Assembly: GCF_947507565.1 (NCBI RefSeq)
Contig: NC_089176.1
Coordinates: forward strand, 1,054,001-1,118,000
Direction: 5' to 3'
Origin: Oscarella lobularis
Taxonomy: Eukaryota; Porifera; Homoscleromorpha; Homosclerophorida; Oscarellidae
Length of the DNA: 64,000 nucleotides
Shown here piece by piece: positions 24,301-35,585 of the stretch. Made by a program: the position numbers and the translations under genes. Position 1 is the stretch's first letter; every line of letters starts with the position of its first letter. The notes below the pieces were generated by a model, which saw only the letters and a list, made by a program, of their open reading frames with translations, did no database searches and was not told the origin of the DNA.

Positions 24301-27300
24301 TCGGGTATCTACAAGATTGTTCATAGGAAAACGCTCTGCAATTGATTCAAATACCTCAAACGATACAGATCCATATCCGTCCACTGCAGGATACACATAT
24401 TTAGACTATCAATTCAACATTTCTATTTTGGACTACCTAGTTGTCTGAACGCTCCTGCCGTCAGCGTGACGTTTCCGTCTCGGAGGAGGCGAGCTTGAAA
24501 GTCGGACAAATTCCTCATGCCCTGCGTCGCAATGTGAATATCGGCAGTGACGCCCTGACGAAGCACGTTGGGCATCGCGATAAGAAAATTGTGACAGCAT
24601 CTAAAACACGCATCAGACGACGAATTGGCATGTCAAAAAAATATACGTTTGCCACCATTGGGCGTCTGAGCAGCGTACCACGCAGACGTCATTATCTATA
24701 GGAAAAATGTATCTACCTGCATGTGCGTTCTACTAAGAGCGTATACCTGTAATTCTATAATTGGCCTGGAAACGTAAGGTGCCGTGGTAATGATGCCGTA
24801 GAAATGAAACCGTAAGTCGGTTGCCTATCGACACTACGCGGTGATTGTTGGGCTGATCGCCGCAGATGGAAATGGTGCGAGCATCGTTCGACGAGCCGTT
24901 CGAGCGACCGCCGCTGATTTCCACCTTGACGTAGCGGTCGCACCAGTATCCAAGCGACGTAAGCCTCAACACTTCAAACGCGACATTCTTTCCGGGAGGA
25001 GCTTCGATTGTCCACGAACAAAATAGATCGGAGTAACGGGATAGGGGGGGACGAAAGTCGATCTGTCCCGTCCCATTGATGAGCACAACAGGGGGACACA
25101 CTAAAAGCAAATGCCGAATATGAAGACATAGGAAGGTTTGATCGTTTTGACATACAAACAGAGCAGTCGTCATGGGTGTAGCCATCCGGACAGGAGCACC
25201 GGTTAAAAGCGACGCATTTGCCCCCATTTTTGCACGGCGAGAAACATCGAGCTGTAAGAGAAATAAATATAAAAATAAATAAACTACTAGAGGTCGTTTG
25301 CGTCTCACGAGTGCACGTGTGATTGTCGGACGACAAGAAGTATCGATACGTGTCGGAGCAAGAGCACTCGTAGCCACCGAACGTGTTTGTACAAATGTCC
25401 GAGCACTTTTTCGCCGACACTAGCGAACACTCGTCGACGTCTTCGCGTCGAAAAAAAAGAAGTCAAAATTTGTTTGATTTGATTTTTGACCTTTACCGTT
25501 CAGTTCCCCCGTGGGCGTTCTGCAGTGCTGCTCGGTAAAAACGAAACTCTTGAAATAAACGCGACACTTGGCGCACAACTCGAAGCGAACTTGCACCGCG
25601 TTTCCGCTCTCGCCAAAATCGGGAACGTCCATTACGTCCATATGCCAGTCTTGAGACACCGAGACCGAGTCTAAGTGACGGTTGACGTATATTTCGCCGT
25701 TGACGATCAGTTGGAAGCGGTAGCTATCGGTGTAGAGTCGATACGAGGGTGTATGAACGCGATACTGGACAGAAAAGCAGTTGTAGCCTTCCTTTCCAAT
25801 GGGAGGACTTTGAATGTATTCGATCATATTGTCAGCGGATAACAGCAAAGGAGTAAACCATAGTTGGTTAACGGCTAAAAATGACACCAGATGTAGTCTA
25901 AATTGAGTAGAAAAATCGAACGGAAATTGGATCGCAAACACAAGACATCATAGAGAGGGAACCCCAATATCTGAGTTTGTTCCTACCTTCTATTCTCCAC
26001 GAAAAGAAGTTTCTCGGCGCCACAGACTTCGTTTCCCAACCGCACATGACATCCGAATGCGTAAACGAGGTACAGCTACGAACTGCAAATAACAACATTA
26101 GCATTCTATAGGGAAAACCTGCCTATAGCATACCTTTTCCGCACGGAAAAATCGTCCTCAGAGACCGTACATCGAAGAAGCCCTCGCTCGTCTCGACGTC
26201 GTCGTAGGGATAGATTCGGACTTTACGAGCCATGAGTTCGTTGGCCTCCCAGAGCGTATCGCTAAGCGGAAAAAGAATCGTACGCCACGAGACGTCGTGC
26301 TTCCCGCGACGACTTTGCCACGACACGCGCGACCGTTTCGCCGCTTTCGCCACGTCGGTCACCGTAGCGCTACTGTTCGCGAACGACGTTTTATAGCTAA
26401 GCATGATGCACTGATCCGTCGTGCGACGATCGTCCGGAGTGACGACGAATGACAGAAACGGTCGTCGAGACGACTTTCGGGATAGATGAAAAGAGTAGAC
26501 GGGTTTAGAAATTGTGTCGTTGAGCGACCACGTTCCGCTTCCTGCGTCGCTTCGAACGACGCACGTTTCTTCGCCAAATGAACAGGTTAATGCTAAAGCG
26601 AATATATTTTCACGGATTTCATTTGTAAGATGATTCCTCTCCCTTACTTTCTGAACACGTGCTAATCGTTACGTTGTCAATGGCGACGTCTCCTGTCTTC
26701 CAATTGTCTGCTCGCAAACCGACTGCCTCGATTTTGACGTAGACTTCGACGTCGTGCGGAATCTTGACGATTGCCTCGCGCCAGTCGTGCGTTCCTGTTC
26801 CAAGGAACGTCGTAATTGTCAGCGAATTGCCCTTGACGTCAAGAAAAAACACTTTGATGGCCTCGTTTCCGGTGGCATTGGGTTTGAGAACGTAATCAAA
26901 TCTCAAGCATTTGAACTTAATCGGTGCAAACAGAGGACTAACCAAAGCCGTTCCAGAACTTTCGATGATTGTAATAGGTCCCGTGGACACTGCAGTCGGC
27001 GAAGCCGGCTTCTTCACGAGGGCCAAGAAACTCGCTAAAACAAAGCATCACTAAATGACTAAATGACTACACAAAATTCGGAATCATTACATCGTTTTCC
27101 TTTGCACACTCTCTCGCCGACCGGACAGAGTTCACGAACGGTGCTACGATCCGTGGTGTAACACCAGGGGCCAGATAGAAGGTTTCCTGGATTGCGGCAG
27201 TGATTTTGCGCATTCTTCAATTCGGGATAACGATCGGTGTCGCTGAAGGGATGCTTGTGAGGAAACTGGGCGTACCACCACTGACATGCGTGTCCAGATT

Positions 27301-28629
27301 CTGTAAAGGACACTGTTCCACGATAGCCAATGCCGTTGCGGTCTTCATCGACACAAGAAACTAGAGGAAGAAATAGACAACTTTACAGTAGCCTCTGACC
27401 AGCGCGATTGGTCATCACACACACTACGTCATGCATCTTACGTCACAACATTATAATTTCTTTGCTCTCACCTCTCTCCCAGTTGGATTTTCCAACGTCC
27501 CACAGACACGTATCTTTCTGCTCGAAGTCGCACTGTTTCCACGAGACTGGTTCTAGGGAGCAAAAATTTAGAATCAATCACGTGACCGGACTGTAAATCG
27601 TACTCTTCACGACGGAGTACCAAACTCGTACAGACGTGCTACGTGCAAAGCGAAACGGGACGAAGCACCTCATCAGAAGAGTGCTGCTCGTCGAAAGGAG
27701 AAAAACAGATTCGCTGTAGCTTCGAGTCTTTGACCAGACAGGCAGCACGTCGCTTCTTTTTCCATTGTACACGTGGCAGCGGCTCCCTTTTCGAGGCGAC
27801 TCGTAGACGGCGTGAAGCTTGATGCGTTCTCCCTCTCGCGCTCGAATGAGCCATTGGCATTGCACTGACCTGTCGCCAGATGACCCATCGAACGATACGT
27901 ATCCGTTGGGAGCGACTCGCGTGTCCACCGTGCCCCCACACCTGTCTAAAAGGTGAAGACGCACTGTACGTGACTCCGGGCATTTCTGTAGGCGGAGCAC
28001 ATACGTCTCTTTCTGCAGGGGCACAGGAAGCGGACTTCGTAATCGAAGCACAATCCGTTCTGCTTTTCGTTTAGGCATACGAGACCTGTTTGAAGATTAC
28101 ACGTCAATTTCTGACCGGTTTCTCTTGAATCGACTTCTGATGGGAAAGAAGTTTCTCTGGTATGATCTTATCTCCATTTCCTAATTAAATATTACTTTCG
28201 GTTCTCGTTCTGCAGCTGATTCCTTGCGGATGCGAACAGACTTCGCGATTTGACAACTTCAATAAGGATATAGTCTCGAAGTCTCCCGTGCCGGAAGGAT
28301 CATCTCTATCGATCCAGCTAGTCCAGCAGAGACCTAGGGCAAATAACAAAGAGATCACGTAGGAGTGACACCGCAGAATGACATGTGGGTGGACGATCGC
28401 GTGGGAGCAATTTTATTAATGACGAACGATCTCCCTGTATGCATGGGCCTTCGATGTCGTGACGTGCATGGGCCTGCACTTACGCTGTGAAGCAGCAGAT
28501 CTAAAATCATATGTACAAGTAGAACTCGTGCTAAAGCCAACAAAAACCGCTTAGTACGTACCCGAAAAACAGACCAGTCACAACTAGTAGTACCCAGTGG
28601 ACTGGTAGAAGAGACTGGACACAAATCAT
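18384..28629 (-). CDS. Modular A2M thioester protein: WxxW-CUB-MAM(kringle)-MAM-MAM-EGF-EGF-CUB-A2M
   Basis: Secreted alpha-2-macroglobulin/CD109-type protein with a long mosaic N-terminus; probably an extracellular protease trap or opsonin. Signal peptide MICVQSLLPVHWVLLVVTGL starts at 28629. Modules in order: WxxW/CysD (LCWTSWIDRDDPSGTGDFET, then QTGLVCLNEKQNGLCFDYEV); CUB (about 27600-27960, CGGTVDTRVAPNGYVSF); start of a MAM (CDFEQKDTCLWDVGKSNWER), a kringle (CQWWYAQFPHKHPFSDTDRY, GPWCYTTD) and the rest of that MAM (about 26650-27010); two more MAM-like domains (about 26130-26590 and 25490-26090); two EGFs (CTNTFGGYECSC; CKNGGKCVAFNRCSCPDGY); CUB (about 24760-25110). The chain then continues in frame through NDVCVVRC into the first macroglobulin domain (FLIAMPNVLRQGVTADIHI), EKPVYKPGQ, an acidic/Gly bait-like region (about 21880-22020), thioester MPYGCGEQNMINFAP (about 20690), a Thr/Ser/Pro insert and the receptor-binding domain (LQPAFIQAYSYYEP). 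No anaphylatoxin domain was seen. Many short introns; not every border was fixed. Confidence 0.85.
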
Positions 28630-29388
28630 CGTCGATTTCGCCGTTTGATTGCAAATATCGTCTCTCTATGTGCAAGTTTCGTGGCGAAAGATGCTTTTCG
28701 GTTGGTATTAACTAACCTCGACAGGTGTCTCGTTGCTGCGAGGGTGCAGATGACCCAACTGGTGCTCTCCGAGCGTGACCGCGTTTATATGCACATTGAA
28801 CCTCGACCTTCTATATCCGCCCCCGATTTCGCATAAATATCCGCCGAACACGTGCGATGGCAATCTTTTCTGCGACAGCGGAGTCTTCCGAGAAGATCTC
28901 GCGCTCGACGAACGGACGCGCCAACGCCGGCGCAATTCGTCGAATGTGGGACGGGTTTCTGCTAGGTCGCTAAGGTCGCACAAACAATTCTAATTAGAAA
29001 GGGGGCAGGTGGAGTGGGAAGACAAAGAAGTCCCCTTGTCCGATCGGCGACGCGACGCTCGTGCCGCGCTCCCCGGCGGTGCCGACGACAGCCAATCAGA
29101 CGCATTCGGAGTAATCAAATAGGGAAACACGGTCTGCTTCAAATTCAAAGCAGATGTCAAACTTGTCAAAGTTCAAATTGGCGAGACGCCACCGCAGACG
29201 CCGCCCATGACCACGTACATGTTGACGCCTTCCTGGTGACGAAATCAAGGCCCTCTCATGTTGGTACAGTAATTTGGGCAAAAGAAAAATTGGGCATGGA
29301 ACGTGCAAATTGGGTGGAAAGACAGGCCATAAAAACGCTTTCTCTTATATAGACGTAAGCGGCCTCATCAGAGCGCCTGATGAGTAGA
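28630..29388. other. Spacer upstream of the A2M mosaic gene
   Basis: No gene is supported. It lies between the 3' end of UTP6 and the start of the A2M mosaic, both on the minus strand, so it should contain the UTP6 3' untranslated region and the A2M promoter. A minus-strand frame at 28708-28983 has a short stretch reminiscent of a kinase C-lobe end, but nothing around it supports a kinase. Confidence 0.45.
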
Positions 29389-32300
29389 TCATTGATGAGT
29401 TTGGAGTCCAAGGCATGCACATTTTCCTACAAAGTCTGATACCAGGTCACCGTTTAGAGTTTTGATAGCGCGCCACTGAATAAGGGGAACAACTTCCGCT
29501 GGCTTCTCCGAAGACAACAATTCAAAGCGAACGTAATCGATCCAAAGATCTAAGACAATTCATCGAATCGAAGTTCTGGGGGTAGGCCCAATACGTGCGC
29601 GTACCTGGCGAGCTTTTCCCGTATTCATCCGTAGCTTCTCTGTATAAAGTTCTCAGTGTTTGGCTATCAAAAGGATCCTTGCGAAAAACGACATCATCCA
29701 CGCGAGTTTCGCTTCAAAAACAAAGAGCAACTTGCCTGCAAATTTTCCAATTCTATGCAGTGTTTATAGAGAGCCAACGGAACGGGACGAACGCTCAGGA
29801 GACTAAAAACAAAGTGCACTTGTATTTATAGGCGGACAAAAAACGCAGTAAATTGATGCCTTTGATAGACTTCTCTCACTTTCGGCAAACCGCAGGTGAC
29901 GAGCGCCCAGTCCACGTACGCCAATTTCATCGCGTCGCCTACCACTTTATGCTGTTCACAGCTTCTCTGTGGAAAAAATTTCAATTTTGCCATATAAAAG
30001 CACGGACTTACGACGTAGACGCGCTCGATTTCTTCAGGTACGTGGGCCCGACAATATTCCGCCCACAGGAGCCACACAGGTAGCGAGGCCTAGCTTATCT
30101 TTGACGGTTGTGGGATCCCCAATTACAAAATTAAAGCGCCACCCACCTCCGTAGAAACGGACTCAACAGCTGCTTCAAACAATTGAAAGATGACGCCCTT
30201 TTCGCCTAAAAGTTTCAGTGTCGCACACCGAAAGAGACGAGATGATTGATACTCACTCGAAAAAAATTGACAGTGAATCGTGAGACACTTATGCCACGCC
30301 CAGACCGAGTTCTTATGCACTCTAGTTGCTTCGATCGCAAAGTGCTTGGCTCTGTCGGGCGAACCAATCCTCATGCAGAGATCGATCTGGAGAACGCGTA
30401 CGACGTCACGTCGGACATTTAGAAATTATGAAATCGCGCGCTTTTACTCTATTCAGTGAGAATCGTTCTGAGAGCTTCTGCTCTCTGGAAGCTTCGTCCA
30501 AAAAATCGAACGTCCTCTGAAGACGCTGTGAAGGTGCCACAACATCAAAACAACTCTCTTATCTTATTTTTCCTTTTGACACACCTTCGTCTCGTTTCTT
30601 GCTTCTGCGCTTGTACTTGTGCTTTGTTCTAGCCGTTCAAAACAGAATTCAAGGCCAAAATCCCACATTGCAACTGCCAACGAATACTCATAAGCTGTCT
30701 CGTAATTTTACATTTGCTCACGTGTTGACAATCTTTCCACCGCTTCATGGTATTTCGCGACGCAGTCGCCTTCCGCTTTCAGTATATCTAAATTTGAAGT
30801 GTTTATGTCCAATGACGCTAAATGCGAGTTTTAGAACCGGAAGACGACGGCTCTGTTTTTCTTTGAGATGCACTGTACATCAGAGTGCTGAGAGGCTGGC
30901 GAGACATACAGTCTAGAGCGTCTTCGCTATGTGAAAACGTCGTTTCAAGACTAAACAAATCGTCACACGCACTAACTACATATGTATATATATAGATGAT
31001 GAACTATTTACATGTGATAAATGTTCTCCTGCACGCTCTCCGTCTCCTCGAAGAGCTGGCATATCGTCAAAAATTTAAGACAAAACTTAGGGTCATCTAA
31101 TAAGAGCCACCGGATAAATTCTACCGCGCGTGTACTCTTCTATCGAACCCGTAATGGTTTTCAGAGCATTTTCAAATACTATAAGAGCTGCTTTATAATT
31201 TAGGATGGCATCAGACGCATCTTCATCGGGATCGACCTTGGAATTGGAAGTGTATTGCACAAAAAAAAACCAAACATTGACTGTTTTATACTTCGTCAGG
31301 TTGCAAGACCCTTCTTCGCTTTCGAATCTAACGCACATGAATAGAGATAATGAAATGCATTGGTCTCAATCACCTTGTCAACATATAGCATTTCAAATCT
31401 AAAATACTGAAAGAGAACGTCATTGATTCTCTCATCCTCTTCTTGGAGAACGTCAATTTCTAAAAAGCTTACCTCCCACCAGAGATATTTTGATTCAGGA
31501 TTTAGTCTCAACCCTTTCAGCATTACATTTCTAAGCAAAAAATGAATGTACTCGTGGTGAACTGCAGTTCCAAAATACCTGGCTGCAGACACGTTTTTAT
31601 TCACTTCAAATTCAGCCTTAGCAGCGGCAATCCACAAGCCTTAAAAAACACACCGTAAATATCTATACAGACAATAGTACTTTTGTCCCTCACCTGAATT
31701 ACGTGGATGATATTGGAGAGCAGATCCATAGACTTGGCTAAGCTTCCTATGACTCCCCTGAGCCCCAAGTTGTAGTTCTCATATCTACTGCGTGTGGGAC
31801 TGAGTTAAATTGTACCTCTTTATGGCAATATTGGGCATGCTGGATCCATAAATTGACGTCAGCCTAAAGGAATGAACGTCACTTGGCCACACTATGTGAG
31901 TACAATTACTTTGAATTTCTTAGTAGCCAGCTGGAAGAAAACAGAAATCTCTTTACTTAATTAATCAATTAGGATCTCAAATATAACCATGCCTGAAAGA
32001 GCTGGTGAATGTGACGAACCGTCGTGAAATTAGATTTTCGTTTGGGATCAAGTCGAATTCCTAGAGTCTGACAGCAAAGCACTACATTATTTGATAAGGC
32101 ATACGAACATTTAGGAAATACCTTTCGTCTCCTGCGCTGAAGGCAGTCTAAATTTATTTCGTACTAGAAGAAATCATCGTGCAGATTCGAAAAATCCCAG
32201 TTTTTCCTTCTTACCTGTATATATTCCAGAAAATCTTGCTTCTTTGCGACGCGTTTGTTGATTCCGTACTCGAATGTTCGTCTTTTGCTAGCTATTGCCC

Positions 32301-32443
32301 TGTGGAGAACAGGTTCCCGAAAGGGGTCCCAAACTTCAAAAAATCCTCCACCGTATTTCCTGCTTCGTAAACAATCCAACTCGCTCGAAATCGCTTAGTT
32401 CGTCGACGAGCGCTTCGAGATTTCTGACGACAAGTTCGGCCAT
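29389..32443 (-). CDS. UTP6: UTP6 SSU processome HAT-repeat protein
   Basis: Nucleolar HAT-repeat protein of the UTP-B subcomplex, required for 18S rRNA maturation. The first exon starts at 32443 with MAELVVRNLEALVDELSDFE followed by RVGLFTKQEIR, as in animal UTP6 (ELEQLERIGLFSHAEIK). The next exon, ASKRRTFEYGINKRVAKKQD, matches the following conserved block. Middle exons carry HAT repeats (LWIAAAKAEFEVNKNVSAAR, LNPESKYLWWEVSFLEIDVL). The last exons read DLWIDYVRFELLSSEKPAEV then IQWRAIKTLNGDLVSDFV, equivalent to the vertebrate C-terminus (DLWMDYMKEEL, IYWRAMKML), and stop at 29389-29391. Exons in the middle third (about 29820-31100) were only partly resolved. The gene is head to head with LAMTOR2. 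Confidence 0.9.
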
Positions 32444-32500
32444 GTCGAGCTTCTAGCGTGCGTCAACATTCGCCAACATTCGCCAAGTGACGCGAAAGTC
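32444..32500. promoter_or_regulatory. 57-bp bidirectional promoter, UTP6/LAMTOR2
   Basis: Only 57 bp separate the two start codons, so the core promoters and 5' untranslated regions must overlap the genes or be very short. The interval contains a direct repeat of CAACATTCGC at about 32464-32484. No TATA box is visible. Confidence 0.6.
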
Positions 32501-33051
32501 ATGCTAAAGCCGAGAGCACTTGCACAGGTTCTCGCTCAGGCGAATACAGGAGGCATCCTAAGTACGATGTAAGTACGGAGAGACGTTCCAGCAGAATCAG
32601 TGAAAGTGGGCCTCCCTTTTAGGCTCCTCAACAACGAGGGAACGCTGCTCGCCTATTCGAAGTCAGACGAGGACGATCGCGAAGCTAAAGTGACGGCGGC
32701 GATTGCGTCGAACATTTGGGCCGCCTACGAACGCATAGGCAAGACGGCATTTCAAGACGAAAATCTCAACTTTCTGCTCGTGAATTGCAGAGTAAGGGAG
32801 ATAGAAGAATGGATAGTAACTGTTTGCATTTTTGCTCTGCTCAGGAAGGAAAAGTCGGAATATCTCGCGTAGCCAATCAGCTGCTTTGTATCTACGCCCA
32901 CCGCGACGTTGCGATAGGAATTTTGAAAGCGAAGGTAAAGGCTTTTGTCTTGCAATTTCTGCCTAATGTAAGTCGTTTGTTTCTCTAGGCTGACGCTTTA
33001 GCAAAGTACTTGGAGGAGCCTCTTACACAGGTTGCCTTGGCAGCGAGCTGA
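32501..33051 (+). CDS. LAMTOR2: LAMTOR2 (p14) Ragulator subunit
   Basis: Roadblock-fold subunit of the Ragulator complex, which anchors Rag GTPases and MAPK signalling on late endosomes and lysosomes. Four exons (32501-32568, 32623-32791, 32845-32934, 32989-33051) give 129 residues. The protein follows the human one almost residue for residue: MLKPRALAQVLAQANTGGIL, LLNNEGTLLAYS, VTAAIASNIWAAYERIGKTA, GISRVANQLLCIYA and the C-terminal YLEEPLTQVALAAS. Length equals that of the vertebrate protein (125). All splice joins keep frame with GT-AG ends. Confidence 0.97.
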
Positions 33052-33182
33052 ACATTGACATTTTTTCACTGTGCTTTAAAAAAGATGTAGGCACTTGTAT
33101 TAGCTGTTCACTTCTCCTGAAGTAGTAGGGAGATATAGTAGTTATAGCATTACGAACTTATCGTTCGCGCGCAAGGCGCTAG

Positions 33183-33220
33183 CTGCAGGCAGAGATATAA
33201 AAGAGATATCTCTGCTGCAG
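33183..33220. repeat. Near-perfect inverted repeat with TATA-like core
   Basis: Left arm CTGCAGGCAGAGATAT (33183-33198) pairs with right arm ATATCTCTGCTGCAG (33206-33220), with one bulged base and a 7-nt loop. TATAAAAG is embedded at the loop. It lies 65 bp before the WIPI2 start codon, so it could be a promoter element or a hairpin in the 5' region. Confidence 0.6.
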
Positions 33221-33234
33221 GGTTACAGGGCTAC

Positions 33235-33242
33235 TGACGTCA
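33235..33242. promoter_or_regulatory. Palindromic CRE (TGACGTCA) upstream of WIPI2
   Basis: A perfect TGACGTCA site, the consensus for CREB/ATF dimers, 42 bp ahead of the WIPI2 start codon. Position and perfection are suggestive; function is inferred. Confidence 0.45.
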
Positions 33243-33284
33243 CGGTAGCGCGCATTGCTTTCTCCTAAACGATTCTCCTTGACG

Positions 33285-35382
33285 ATGGACTCTGCTGCTG
33301 AGAAAAAAGCAACTGATTTCCTGGGAGCGTCATTCAATCAAGATTGCAGGCAAGCTTTTATAGCGTTCATAAGACGTCTAGAATGCGATATTGGGGAGCA
33401 CAGTTCGCTTTCCGTCGCGTCGCGTCGCGGCTTCAAGCTCTACAGTCTTTCTTCGACCGATAAGCTTGACAAAATCTACGAAATGGGTACGATTTGACGC
33501 AATTTTCAAGCGGAAGGCTCAAGCTCGCGTCACGGTCACGTGAAGAGGAAACGCTCGCGCCTCGTTTCTTTTTTAGTCGGCGAAGACGCTTGCATGGTCG
33601 AACGGCTCTTTTCGAGCAGTCTGGTTGCCGTTGTCGGGCTGACGCATCCTCGAAAACTGCGCGTTTATCATTTCAAGGTGATTTTGGGGTGTGACACGTG
33701 CATTTCCACGTGGACATTTGGAATTTGTAGAAAGGAACGGAAATTTGCAACTACAGTTACTCTAGTAGCATTTTAAACGTGAAATTAAATCGACAGGCAA
33801 GTTAGCGAACGAAGAGATTTTTCGTTGCTAAGGCATTTCCATGTAAACAGAGACTGGTCGTTGTACTCGAAGAGAGTTTGTACATTCACAGCATCAAAGA
33901 CATGAAGGTATCGATTGAATAGCTGAGTTTCTCTTTGCATAATGATATTTTTGATATTTGCAGGTCATTCACACGATCCGAGATACGCCACCAAACCCTG
34001 GAGGTTATTCTCTATGCATTTATGTTCTAGTTTGAAAGACCGATTGTTCTTTCTAAGGCGTCTGTGCCTTTTCCTCTCATCCTGATTCTGGCTATTTGGC
34101 TTTTCCGGGCAGTAGCCAAGTTGGAGAAGTTCAAATATTTGATACCATTAACCTAGTTGGTGTATTTATAGAAGGAATTTATCAGCGTGCTCATTGATTT
34201 TTTTATAGCAATCAGTTACGATGATCCAAGCTCACGATGGTCGCCTAGCTGCCTTGGCGTTTAATACAAATGGAAAAAAATTAGCGACTGCTTCAGAGAA
34301 AGTATTATTATAGCAATTGTACCCTAGTCGAATTTCTCGCAATGCTGCACCCGTAACAGGGCACAGTTATTCGAGTATTTTCAACGGATACAGGAAGCAA
34401 ACTCTATGAGTTCCGTCGTGGAGTGAAGAGGTACTACTGTACACGGATTTTTCCGCTGACATAGCAAACCGATTCTTCATAGATACGTTCAGATACACTG
34501 TCTCGCGTTCAGCACGGACGGACTCTATCTTTGCTCGTCGAGCAACACGGAAACCGTTCACATATTCAAGTTGGAAGGAGTGAAGGACAGGTAAGGAGAA
34601 TCGCCCCACTCGTGCCTCTTATCCAACGACCATCGCTGCAGTGGAAAAGGAGACGAGGAGCCTCAATCGTGGATTGGCTTCATGAGCAAAGCGCTATCCG
34701 CTCCAGCTAGCTATCTCCCTCCACAGGTCATTTTTTTAGAGTTTTCTTTCTCTTTTTGTATTTATCTTTGTTCAGGTCACTGATGTTTTTAGTCAAGAGC
34801 GGTCCTTTGCTGTGGCTCGTTTGGCAAGTGCTGGCACCAAGAACGTTTGCTGTATTACAACGTGAGTTACTACGTTTTTTTATATTGCGCTATACTGTGT
34901 TTTCAGCATCAACAAGGTGCCGCGTCTTCTCGTTGTCACTGCGGAGGGAATTGTCAACGTGTTCAACATCGATCCCGACACGGGCGGCGAATGCGTTCTC
35001 GTAAAAAGACATAGGTGACGCAAGTGCTTTTTTTGCTGCACCCATACTCATGCATTGTCTTTCAGACTTGCGGAAGGGGAAGAAACTGATTTATATTTTG
35101 ACAGGGAAATGCCTGAGGTACCTAAAAACGACTAGAATTGATCATCTTAATTAATGGTAACGTATTTTAGGCTGCCGTGGCAACGGCATCTGCTGCTCTT
35201 TCTGCTGGTGTTCCGAGCCAGCCAGAGGCAGTCAGTCCCCAAAGCGATGCCTTGCCATCTTCAGGTCACTATCCAATATTTCGACTAATCATCTCGGACT
35301 CTCCACTAATTGAAATGTCTTTCTTTTCATAGACGGATATGATGTTGAGGCAGAAAAGGACTCGTCAGGAGAAGCGCAGTAG
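33285..35382 (+). CDS. WIPI2: WIPI2-like PROPPIN (Atg18 family)
   Basis: PI3P-binding seven-bladed beta-propeller that acts early in autophagosome formation. Start [20 protein letters not shown] at 33285; the frame is also open from an ATG 30 nt upstream. Conserved blocks: [95 protein letters not shown] with the FRRG lipid-binding motif, and [18 protein letters not shown]. The C-terminal extension [20 protein letters not shown] favours the WIPI1/2 group over WIPI3/4. It ends with GEAQ at a TAG at 35380-35382. The first intron (33350-33403) appears to be of the GC-AG class: no GT donor gives the conserved join between NQDC and SLSVAS. Confidence 0.93.
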
Positions 35383-35585
35383 TGGTAAGAAACGTTTGCT
35401 CATTTCTATTGAGGAGTTGTTGACATGACGTAAACTATACATACACTGCAGTGTATTGCGTTAATAAATAAATAAATAAGTTCTAGAACATGTCTACGAC
35501 TGCCACCAGGAGAGAAGTCCAAGTCCAGGCTCACTCACACTCGCCTAAAGAAAAAACAAAAAAAGCTAAGAGCTGAAAAACTCTC

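Noticed and set aside
24600-24800. Possibility that the A2M chain is a separate gene from the CUB/MAM modules
   Set aside because: The CUB exon splices in frame through DNDVCVVRC into the first macroglobulin domain, and no signal peptide or stop lies between. Transcript data could still overturn this.
28708-28983. Minus-strand frame with LAETRPTFDELRRRWRVR, resembling the end of a tyrosine-kinase C-lobe
   Set aside because: No HRD, DFG or APE motif is found in any neighbouring frame, and the region is the likely promoter of the A2M mosaic gene.
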